Position numbers and translations under genes: made by a program. A stretch of DNA of 15,291 nucleotides from an uncultured Clostridia bacterium (lineage in GTDB: Bacteria > Bacillota > Clostridia > TANB77 > CAG-508), in contig CATLGL010000023.1 in the NCBI GenBank assembly GCA_949935895.1, positions 1 through 15,291 on the forward strand, written 5' to 3'. Shown in pieces: positions 6,652 to 14,860 of this stretch; positions within the stretch are counted from its first letter, which is position 1, and each line of letters begins with the position of its first letter. The notes beneath the pieces are model-generated. The model made no database searches. It had not been told where the DNA came from and worked only from the letters and a program-made list of their open reading frames with translations.

Positions 6652-6973
6652 TTCTTTAGAGTCAAAATTCTTATAAAAAGTTTGCCCAAACCTTGACAAG
6701 CCGTAAGAAAAAATGATATAATTCTTAAGTTATGAGAGATATCATTTTTTTTGATATCAATTTAATATTCGTTAATATTTAGAAGGAAGAGGAATTAAGC
6801 TTTTTTGAAGGTGAATTTTAGCAAAGAAAAGAGCAGTAACTTTGCTTTAAAATAAACTGTAAAGAAAAGATTAAGAAGGACTTCTTGATAAATCAATTTT
6901 ATTCTTAAAAAGCATTCAGCATTCTAGAATGCACATTCAATTTTCTGCTTAATTTAATATAGAGGTGATTTTT
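6652..6973 (+). promoter_or_regulatory. rpoBC promoter and about 245-nt untranslated leader
   Basis: TTGACA (6693-6698), an 18-base spacer and TGA-TATAAT (TATAAT 6717-6722, extended -10) form a strong promoter. The leader from about 6729 contains several inverted repeats: GATATCA/TGATATC around a T-loop (6738-6758), AGCAAAG/CTTTGCT (6820-6826 with 6840-6846), AAGAAG/CTTCTT (about 6872-6885) and a palindrome GCATTCTAGAATGC (6919-6932). None has a clean terminator T-run. Neither rplL nor any other ribosomal protein gene lies upstream, unlike the usual rplJL-rpoBC order. No gene is seen in this stretch. Confidence 0.65.
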
Positions 6974-9900
6974 TTGGTTAAAGACGTGAAGCACGAAAAA
7001 TGTGTTAGAAAAACGTTTGCAAAAACAGAAGACAGTATTGAAATGCCAAATTTAATTCAAGTACAAAAAGATTCATACAACTGGTTTGTAGAAGAGGGAC
7101 TTGGAGAAGTATTAAGAGACATTTCGCCAATTATCGATTATACAGGAAATCTAGTATTAGAATTTTTTGACTACTACATGGAAGAAAAAACAAAATATTC
7201 TTTAGAAGAGGCAAAAGAAAGAGATGCGACATATTCAACAAGACTTCATGTAAAGGTACGTTTAATCAACCGTGAAACAGGAGAAATTAAAGAACAAGAA
7301 ATATATTTAGGTGATTTTCCTCTTATGACAGATAGTGGAACCTTTGTCATAAACGGAGCAGAGAGAGTTGTTGTTAGTCAATTAGTACGTTCCCCAGGAT
7401 GTTATTACACATCAGATTATGACAAAACAGGTAAAAAAATATATACATCAACGGTAATGCCAATTCGTGGAGCATGGATTGAATATGAGACAGATTCCAA
7501 CGATGTATTTTATGTTCGAATTGACAGAACAAGAAAACTACCAGTAACCTGTTTATTAAGAGCAATTGGACTTGCAACAGATGCACAAATATTAGAAGTA
7601 TTTGGGCAAGAAGATAAAATGGTAGCAACCCTTAACAAAGACACTGTAAAAACAGCAGATGAAGCTTTAATTGAAATATATAAAAAATTACGTCCAGGAG
7701 AACTTCCATCTGTAGAAGCAGCTAGAAGCTTATTTAACGGACTATTCTTTGATGAAAGAAGATATGATTTAGCAAAAGTAGGAAGATACAAATTCAACAA
7801 AAAATTAGGGCTAGCACGGAAGAATTAACGCCCAAATAGCAGCAAGCGATATTGTAAATCCACAAACGGGAGAAGTATTGATTGAAAAAGACAATATGAT
7901 TACAAAAGAAATTGCACGTAATATTCAAAATGCAGGAATCAATACTGTAACTGTAAAAGTAGGAGAAAAAGAAGTTAAAATTATTGGTAATGGAACAGTT
8001 GATATTCATGAATATGTAGATTTAAAACATACCATTATAAAAGAAGAAGTAAATTATGAAGTACTACAAAACATTTTAGAAAACACAGACCCAAAAGATG
8101 TTGAAAAGATGATACAAGAAAGAATAAGTGAACTTACTCCAAAGCATATTACCAATGAAGATATTATCGCATCTGTTAATTATATAATGAATCTACAACA
8201 TGGCTTAGGCTATGTTGACGATATTGATAACTTAGGAAATAGACGTATTCGTTGTGTTGGAGAATTACTACAAAACCAATTTAGAATTGGTTTAGCAAGA
8301 TTAGAAAGAGTTGTACGTGAAAGAATGACAATTCAAGATTTAGATGTTGTTACACCACAAACTCTAATTAACACAAAGCCAATTACATCATCAATACGTG
8401 AATTCTTTGGAAGTTCACAATTATCACAATTTATGGATCAAACCAATCCATTATCAGAATTAACTCATAAAAGAAGAGTATCTGCATTAGGACCAGGAGG
8501 TCTTTCTAGAGAAAGAGCAGGATTTGAAGTAAGAGATGTTCACTATACACACTATGGACGTTTATGTCCAATTGAATCACCAGAAGGACCAAACATAGGA
8601 TTAATCTCAGCATTATCCTCATTTGCTATTATCAATGAATACGGATTTGTAGAAACACCATACCGTGTTGTTAATCCAAACACACATAAAGTAACCAAAG
8701 AAGTAAAATACTTAAGTGCAGAAGAGGAAGAAGGAGCAAGAATTGCTCAAGCATCAGAAGCAATTGACAAAAACGGAGGCTTTATAAACAAAAAAATAAA
8801 AGTAAGACATTTAGATGATATAGAAGAAGTATCAGAAGAAATGGTGGACTATGTAGATGTATCACCAAAACAATTAGTATCTGTTGGTGCAGCTATGATA
8901 CCATTTTTAGAGCATGATGATGCTCACCGTGCATTGATGGGAGCAAACATGCAACGTCAAGCAGTACCACTACTAATTCCAGAATCACCAATTGTAGGAA
9001 CAGGAATTGAATATAGAGCTGCAAAAGACTCTGGTATTATGCAAATTGCAAAATCAAATGGTACCATTCAAAAAGTAACAGGAGATGAAATTGTACTTAA
9101 AACAGATAAAGGAGAGCTTGAAACTTACCACTTGCGTAAGTTTAAAAGAACTAACGGAGGAACTTGTATTAACCAAAGACCAATTGTAGTAAGAGGAGAA
9201 AAAGTAAAACAAGGAGACGTAATAGCCGATGGACCATCTACGGATAAAGGAGAAATGGCACTTGGTAAAAACGTACTAATTGCATTTGCGACATGGGAAG
9301 GTTATAACTATGAAGATGCGGTACTAATTAGTGAAAGACTAGTAAAAGAAGATGTATATACCTCTATCCATATTGAAGAATACGATTGCGAATGCCGTGA
9401 TACAAAGCTTGGACCAGAAGAAATTACAAGAGATATTCCAAACGTAGGAGAAGACAGTTTAAAAGATTTAGATGAAAATGGAATTATTCGTATTGGTGCA
9501 GAAGTAAGACCAGGAGATATTCTAGTTGGAAAAGTAACACCAAAAGGAGAAACAGAGTTAACAGCAGAAGAAAGACTACTTCGTGCAATATTTGGAGAAA
9601 AAGCAAGAGAGGTAAGAGACACATCTTTAAGAGTACCACATGGAGAAGAAGGAACCATTGTAGATGTAAAAATCTTTACAAGAGATAACTCAGATGAATT
9701 AGCACCAGGAGTAAACCAAGTAATCCGTTGTTACATTGCACAAAAAAGAAAAATCTCAGTAGGAGATAAAATGGCAGGACGTCATGGAAACAAAGGTGTT
9801 GTATCAAGAATTTTACCAGTAGAAGATATGCCATTTATGCCAGATGGAACTCCAGTTGACATTGTATTAAACCCATTAGGTGTACCATCTCGTATGAACT

Positions 9901-10712
9901 TAGGGCAAGTGCTAGAAGTACACTTAGGAGCAGCAGCACGTGAACTTGGTTGGAAGGTAGCTACTCCAGTATTTGATGGTGCAACAGAAGATGAAATTAC
10001 AGAATTGTTAGAACAAGCAAATAGAACACCAGATGGAAAAGTAACTCTATATGATGGAAGAACAGGAGAAAAATTTGACAACCCTGTAACTGTAGGAGTT
10101 ATGTATATGTTAAAACTACATCACTTAGTAGATGACAAAATTCATGCTCGTTCAACAGGACCATATTCACTAGTTACCCAACAACCATTAGGAGGAAAGG
10201 CACAATTTGGAGGACAACGTTTTGGAGAAATGGAGGTATGGGCATTAGAGGCATATGGAGCAGCACATACTTTACAAGAAATTTTAACAGTAAAATCAGA
10301 TGATACTGTAGGACGTGTAAAAACATATGAGGCCATCGTAAAGGGAGAAAATGTGCCAGAACCAGGAGTACCAGAAAGCTTTAAAGTATTAGTAAAAGAA
10401 TTGCAAAGTTTAGGATTAGATGTTCGTCTGTATTCAGAAGATGACCAAGAATTAGAACTAAAAGAAAATATTGAAGAAGGAATTGAATACACACCAGAAA
10501 GAGAAAAATCACAAAATATTTTACTAGAAGATGAACTAGCAGATGGATATATAGAGGAAGATGCCGAAGGAAATGAACTATTAGATGAAGATGAAAACGA
10601 TGAATTATTTGATTTAAAACTAGATGATGAAGATGACATGTTACTAGACGATACCGATTTAGGAGAAGACAATTTATTAAATGATAATGACATATTAGAT
10701 GACGAAGAATAA
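6974..10712 (+). CDS. rpoB: RNA polymerase beta subunit, read through a +1 frameshift at CGG
   Basis: The beta subunit of RNA polymerase, about 1245 residues when the two parts are joined. Part one (to GCA 7816) ends GRYKFNKKLGLA. Zero frame then reads CGG AAG AAT TAA and stops at 7828, while the +1 frame from 7818 continues RINAQIAASDIVNPQTGEVL and stays open for 964 codons. All later landmarks are intact: the rifampicin region (SSQLSQFMDQTNPLSE, HKRRVSALGPGG, with usual sensitive residues), GRLCPIESPEGPNIG, GDKMAGRHGNKGVVS and GGKAQFGGQRFGEMEVWALE. The C-terminus carries an unusual acidic tail of about 60 residues rich in D, E, L and N. GTG 6965 is open but sits inside AGAGGTG; TTG 6974, 6 bases after it, is the better start. 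An essential single-copy gene kept intact on both sides of the break argues for recoding rather than decay. Confidence 0.93.
7817..7820 (+). other. In-frame CGG(A): putative +1 frameshift site 3, rpoB
   Basis: Frame 0: CTA GCA CGG AAG AAT TAA. The +1 continuation is GGA AGA ATT AAC GCC CAA. One residue is made from four bases: L-A-G-R-I-N if C is skipped, L-A-R-R-I-N if CGG is read and A skipped. Nine other CGG trinucleotides in rpoB are out of frame (for example 7354, 7452, 7738, 8642, 9155, 9319) and none disturbs the frame. Confidence 0.75.
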
Positions 10713-10727
10713 ATAAGCTTAAGAGCC

Positions 10728-10752
10728 CCCCAGTCAATAAAATTGACTGGGG
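10728..10752 (+). other. Strong hairpin between rpoB and rpoC
   Basis: CCCCAGTCAAT (10728-10738) pairs perfectly with ATTGACTGGGG (10742-10752) around a 3-base loop. No T-run follows, so it is not a classical terminator. It may be a processing or stabilising element. The G-rich right arm merges into GGGGAGG, a possible ribosome binding site for a tiny reading frame downstream. The remaining 10753-10881 shows no clear promoter. Confidence 0.7.
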
Positions 10753-10763
10753 AGGATAAATAA

Positions 10764-10793
10764 TTGAATAATCGTTACAAGCGTAAAAAATAA
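10764..10793 (+). CDS. Possible 9-residue leader peptide between rpoB and rpoC
   Basis: A TTG at 10764, 8 bases after GGAGG (10751-10755), would encode M-N-N-R-Y-K-R-K-K and stop at TAA 10791-10793. The ribosome binding site is partly inside the preceding hairpin, an arrangement that could sense translation of rpoB's end. It is very short, so chance is a serious alternative. Confidence 0.15.
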   Translation: MNNRYKRKK

Positions 10794-10881
10794 TGAGCAA
10801 ATCAAAATTGTACAGCAAATGTATCATTGTTTTTTAAAATTGTAACAAAAAAATTCAAACCGGAAGGGAGAAAACAAAAAA

Positions 10882-13800
10882 GTGGATGAATTAGAAATAT
10901 TTGATAAATTAAAAATTGGGCTAGCATCCGACGAAAAAATTAGAGAGTGGTCAAAAGGAGAAGTAAAAAAACCAGAAACCATTAACTATAGAACATTAAA
11001 ACCAGAAAAAGATGGTCTATTTTGTGAAAGAATTTTTGGACCAACAAAAGACTGGGAATGTCACTGTGGAAAATATAAAAGAGTACGTTATAAAGGAATT
11101 GTCTGTGATCGATGTGGAGTAGAAGTAACCAAGGCAAAAGTAAGAAGAGAAAGAATGGGGCATATAGAATTAGCAGCACCAGTTGCACATATTTGGTATT
11201 TTAAAGGAATACCAAGTAGAGTTGCTCTTATGTTAGATATCTCACCAAGAAGTTTAGAAAAAGTAATTTATTTTGCTTCTTATATTGTAACAGATAAAGG
11301 AACATCTGGACTAATCAAATCACAAGTTTTAACGGAAAAAGAATATCATGAAGCAGAAGAAAAATATGGAAGAGGTTCTTTTAAGGCAGAAATGGGAGCA
11401 GAAGCCATTCAAAAATTATTACAAGAGGTAGAACCTGAGAAATTAGCAGCAAAATTAAAAAAAGAACTAGAAAATGCAAGTGAACAAAAAAGAGTAAAAT
11501 TAGTAAAACGTTTAGATACAGTAGAATCTTTTAGACTTTCAGGAAATAAACCAGAATGGATGGTAATGAATGTAGTACCAGTTATCCCACCAGATTTAAG
11601 ACCAATGGTACAACTAGATGGTGGACGTTTTGCAACATCGGATTTAAATGACTTATATCGTCGTGTTATTAACCGTAATAACCGTCTAAAAAGGCTATTA
11701 GAGTTAGGGGCACCAGAAATCATTGTAAGAAATGAAAAAAGAATGTTACAAGAATCAGTAGATGCTTTAATTGACAACGGAAGACGTGGAAGACCAGTAA
11801 CAGGAGCAGGAAATAGACCTTTAAAATCATTATCAGACCTATTAAAAGGAAAACAAGGACGTTTCCGTCAAAACTTACTTGGAAAACGTGTTGATTATTC
11901 TGGACGTTCTGTTATCGTAGTAGGACCAGAACTAAAAATATATCAATGTGGGCTTCCAAAGGAAATGGCAGTAGAATTATTTAAACCATTTGTTATGAAA
12001 GAATTAGTAGGAAGAGGAATTGCACATAACATCAAAAATGCAAAAAGAATGGTAGAAAGATTAAGACCAGAAGTATGGGATATATTAGAAGAGGTAATCA
12101 AGGACCATCCAGTTATGCTAAACCGTGCACCAACATTACATAGACTTGGTATTCAAGCATTTGAACCAGTACTAGTAGAAGGAAGAGCAATTAAACTTCA
12201 CCCATTAGTATGTACTGCATTTAATGCAGACTTTGACGGAGACCAAATGGCAGTTCATGTTCCATTATCACCAGAAGCTCAAGCAGAAGCAAGATATTTA
12301 ATGCTATCAGTAAATAACCTTTTAAAACCACAAGATGGTAAACCAGTAACCGTTCCAACTCAAGATATGATTTTAGGAAGTTATTATTTAACCATGGAGG
12401 TAAAAGGAGAACCAGGAGAAGGAGGTTATTATAAAGATACTGATGAAGCGCTAATGGCTTACGCAAATGGGGACTTGGGACTACATGCAATGGTATGGAT
12501 ACGTATGACAGCAGAAGATGAAAAAGGTACTATTCGTTCAAAACGAATACAAACAACAGTAGGAAGAGTAATATATAACCAAGGAATTCCACAAGATTTA
12601 GGATTTGTTGATAGAACCGACCCAGAGCATGAATTTGATTTAGAAATCGATTTCCCAGTTGTTAAGAAAAATCTAGGAAAAATTGTAGCAAGATGCATTA
12701 GTGTTCATGGACTATCTGTTGCTGCAGAATTATTAGACTATATAAAATCTACAGGATATAAATATTCAACAAAAGGAGCAATTACTGTTAGCACAAAAGA
12801 CATTATCATTCCAGAAAAGAAACAAGAAATTTTAGAAAAAGCAGAGGAAAAAGTAGAACTAATTGCAAAACAATATAAACGTGGTTTAATCACAGAGAAT
12901 GAACGTTATGAATCAGTTATTAAAGTTTGGGAGCAAGCAACATCAGACGTATCAAGTGCAATGCAAGATAACTTTGATGAACTAAATCCAATCTATATGA
13001 TGATTGAATCTGGAGCTCGTGGAAACATGAACCAATTACGCCAAGTAGCAGGTATGCGTGGATTAATGGCTAATACCTCAGGAAAAGCTGTAGAAATTCC
13101 AATTCGTTCTTCTTTTAGAGAAGGACTTGACCCACTAGAATACTTTGTATCAAGCCATGGAGGAAGAAAAGGACTTGCCGATACAGCTCTTAGAACAGCA
13201 GACTCTGGATATTTAACAAGAAGATTAGTAGATGTATCACAAGATATCATCGTAAGAGAAGAGGATTGTGGAACACATGATGGAATTATCATTTCTGACA
13301 TAAAAGATGGAAACCAAATTATTGAAAAATTACAAGAAAGGTTAGAAGGAAGATATCCACTAGAAGACATCATTGATCCAAAAACAAAACAAATTATTGT
13401 AGATACACACACAATGATTACTGACAAAATAGCTGAAAAAATTGTAGAAGCTGGATATGAAAAAGTAAAAGTACGTTCTGCACTTGGATGTCATTCAAAA
13501 CATGGAGTATGTGCAAAATGTTATGGAATGGGTCTTGCTACAAGAACTGAAGTAAACATTGGTGAAGCCGTAGGAATTATTGCAGCACAATCAATTGGTG
13601 AACCAGGAACACAGCTTACTATGAGAACCTTCCACCAAGGAGGTGTTGCAGGAGGAGATATTACACAAGGTCTTCCAAGGGTTGAGGAATTATTTGAAGC
13701 AAGAAAACCAAAAGGACTTGCCATTATTACAGAAATTGCAGGAAAAGTGAAAATTGCAGAAAATAAGAAAAAGAAAGAAGTTATTATAACAAGTAAAGAT

Positions 13801-14454
13801 GACTCAAAAACATATACTATTCCATTTGGTTCAAAAATACGTGTAAAAGATGGAGATGAATTAGAAGCAGGAGATCAAATTACAGAAGGCTCTATCAATC
13901 CAAACGAAATATTAGTCATAAAAGGACCAGAAGGAGTATACGAATACTTAATTTCCGAGGTACAAAAAGTATATCGTAACCAAGGTGTTGATATCAACGA
14001 CAAACACATTGAAGTAATTGGTAGACAAATGCTTAAAAAGATAAGAGTAGAGGATAATGGAGATACAGACATGTTCCCAGGTTCTTTAGTTGATATGTAT
14101 GAATTTGAAGACAAAAATAAAGAAGCTCAAAATGAAGGAAAACGTCCAGCAACTGGAAAACGAACTTTACTTGGTATTACAAAAGCATCTCTTGCAACAG
14201 AATCCTTCCTATCAGCAGCATCATTCCAAGAAACAACAAGAGTATTAACAGAAGCAGCCATCAAAGGAAAAGTAGATCCACTTATCGGATTAAAAGAAAA
14301 TGTTATTATAGGAAAACTAATACCAGCAGGAACAGGAATGAACAAATATAAAGCTATTAAAATAAATACAGAAAAGCAAGAAGCACCAACAGAAGAGGAA
14401 GAAGTAGAAAAGAAAGAAGAGGAAATGAAGCAAGAAGTATTAGAGCAGGAATAA
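10882..14454 (+). CDS. rpoC: RNA polymerase beta' subunit
   Basis: A complete 1190-residue beta' subunit, the catalytic partner of beta in core RNA polymerase. The first zinc site has C60, C62, C75 and C78 (CHCGKYK and CDRCG). The active-site loop NADFDGDQMAVH holds the magnesium-binding aspartates D450, D452 and D454. RAPTLHRLGIQAFEP precedes it. The second zinc site has C796, C870, C877 and C880. The bridge helix/trigger loop region includes GIIAAQSIGEPGTQLTMRTFHQGG from about residue 898. The C-terminus is a short acidic E-rich tail. The start is GTG 10882 with GGAAGGGAG (10862-10870) upstream; N-terminus and length agree with Clostridia rpoC. There is no in-frame CGG in 1190 codons, although CGA, CGC and CGT occur. 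It is cotranscribed with rpoB, separated by an unusually long gap of 169 bases. Confidence 0.97.
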   Translation: MDELEIFDKLKIGLASDEKIREWSKGEVKKPETINYRTLKPEKDGLFCERIFGPTKDWECHCGKYKRVRYKGIVCDRCGVEVTKAKVRRERMGHIELAAPVAHIWYFKGIPSRVALMLDISPRSLEKVIYFASYIVTDKGTSGLIKSQVLTEKEYHEAEEKYGRGSFKAEMGAEAIQKLLQEVEPEKLAAKLKKELENASEQKRVKLVKRLDTVESFRLSGNKPEWMVMNVVPVIPPDLRPMVQLDGGRFATSDLNDLYRRVINRNNRLKRLLELGAPEIIVRNEKRMLQESVDALIDNGRRGRPVTGAGNRPLKSLSDLLKGKQGRFRQNLLGKRVDYSGRSVIVVGPELKIYQCGLPKEMAVELFKPFVMKELVGRGIAHNIKNAKRMVERLRPEVWDILEEVIKDHPVMLNRAPTLHRLGIQAFEPVLVEGRAIKLHPLVCTAFNADFDGDQMAVHVPLSPEAQAEARYLMLSVNNLLKPQDGKPVTVPTQDMILGSYYLTMEVKGEPGEGGYYKDTDEALMAYANGDLGLHAMVWIRMTAEDEKGTIRSKRIQTTVGRVIYNQGIPQDLGFVDRTDPEHEFDLEIDFPVVKKNLGKIVARCISVHGLSVAAELLDYIKSTGYKYSTKGAITVSTKDIIIPEKKQEILEKAEEKVELIAKQYKRGLITENERYESVIKVWEQATSDVSSAMQDNFDELNPIYMMIESGARGNMNQLRQVAGMRGLMANTSGKAVEIPIRSSFREGLDPLEYFVSSHGGRKGLADTALRTADSGYLTRRLVDVSQDIIVREEDCGTHDGIIISDIKDGNQIIEKLQERLEGRYPLEDIIDPKTKQIIVDTHTMITDKIAEKIVEAGYEKVKVRSALGCHSKHGVCAKCYGMGLATRTEVNIGEAVGIIAAQSIGEPGTQLTMRTFHQGGVAGGDITQGLPRVEELFEARKPKGLAIITEIAGKVKIAENKKKKEVIITSKDDSKTYTIPFGSKIRVKDGDELEAGDQITEGSINPNEILVIKGPEGVYEYLISEVQKVYRNQGVDINDKHIEVIGRQMLKKIRVEDNGDTDMFPGSLVDMYEFEDKNKEAQNEGKRPATGKRTLLGITKASLATESFLSAASFQETTRVLTEAAIKGKVDPLIGLKENVIIGKLIPAGTGMNKYKAIKINTEKQEAPTEEEEVEKKEEEMKQEVLEQE

Positions 14455-14457
14455 AAT

Positions 14458-14495
14458 AAAAATGAGGGCAGGAATAAAATCCTGCCCTCATTTTT
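14458..14495 (+). terminator. Strong terminator of rpoBC
   Basis: A perfect 16-bp stem (14458-14473 with 14480-14495) with a 6-base loop, GC-rich centre GAGGGCAGGA and a T5 end. It starts 4 bases after the rpoC stop codon. The A-rich left arm could also act on the opposite strand. Confidence 0.9.
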
Positions 14496-14520
14496 GTGTT
14501 TCACCTTAAAATAGTATAAA

Positions 14521-14708
14521 TATTTCATTGTATTACAGAAATTAAGACAGATGTACGAAATGGAATGAGTTACATATGTCTTAAATGGACTCATGGCACA
14601 GAATATTTCATTATATTACAGAAATTAAGACAGATGTACGAAATGAAATGAGTTACAGATGTCTTAAATGGAAACATATCTCGAATTATTTCATTGTATT
14701 ACAGAAAT
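14521..14708 (+). repeat. 83-bp tandem repeat, two copies plus a partial third
   Basis: Unit A starts at 14521, unit B at 14604 and partial unit C at 14687, exactly 83 bases apart. In each full unit the first 69 bases are nearly identical (a few substitutions) and the last 14 differ completely. Each full unit carries an inverted repeat, TTAAGACAGATGTA against TACATATGTCTTAA (one mismatch in A, two in B), with a 15-base loop. Near the start of each unit is TGTATTACA (TATATTACA in B), itself a small palindrome, flanked by ATTTC and GAAAT. The 14709-14790 stretch shows nothing recognisable. Confidence 0.85.
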
Positions 14709-14791
14709 GTCAACAAAATGTAAAATAAGACAAAAAATGACGTTCCGTAAAGGAAAAATAAACAATAGAGCAATGTAGGAAAAAATCCCCA

Positions 14792-14852
14792 TTTACTCAA
14801 TTAACATTAGTAGATATAATATATATCAATAATATGAGTAAAAAAGAAAGGA
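14792..14852 (+). promoter_or_regulatory. Promoter and ribosome binding site of the secreted-protein gene
   Basis: TTTACT (14792-14797), 17-base spacer, TATAAT (14815-14820). AAAGGA (14847-14852) precedes ATG 14861 by 8 bases. The 83-bp repeats end about 85 bases upstream. Confidence 0.65.
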
Positions 14853-14860
14853 AATAAAAT

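Noticed and set aside
6738..6758. Terminator in the rpoB leader
   Set aside because: The T-run lies in the loop rather than after the stem, and the sequence following it is AATTTAATATT.
10142..10693. Long serine-rich frame antisense to the end of rpoB, and similar antisense frames over rpoC
   Set aside because: Shadow of the acidic D/E-rich tail and of conserved coding sequence; no ribosome binding site or family signature.
14521..14708. CRISPR array
   Set aside because: The 69-base conserved part and 14-base variable part are the wrong proportions, there are only two and a fraction units, and no cas genes are seen.
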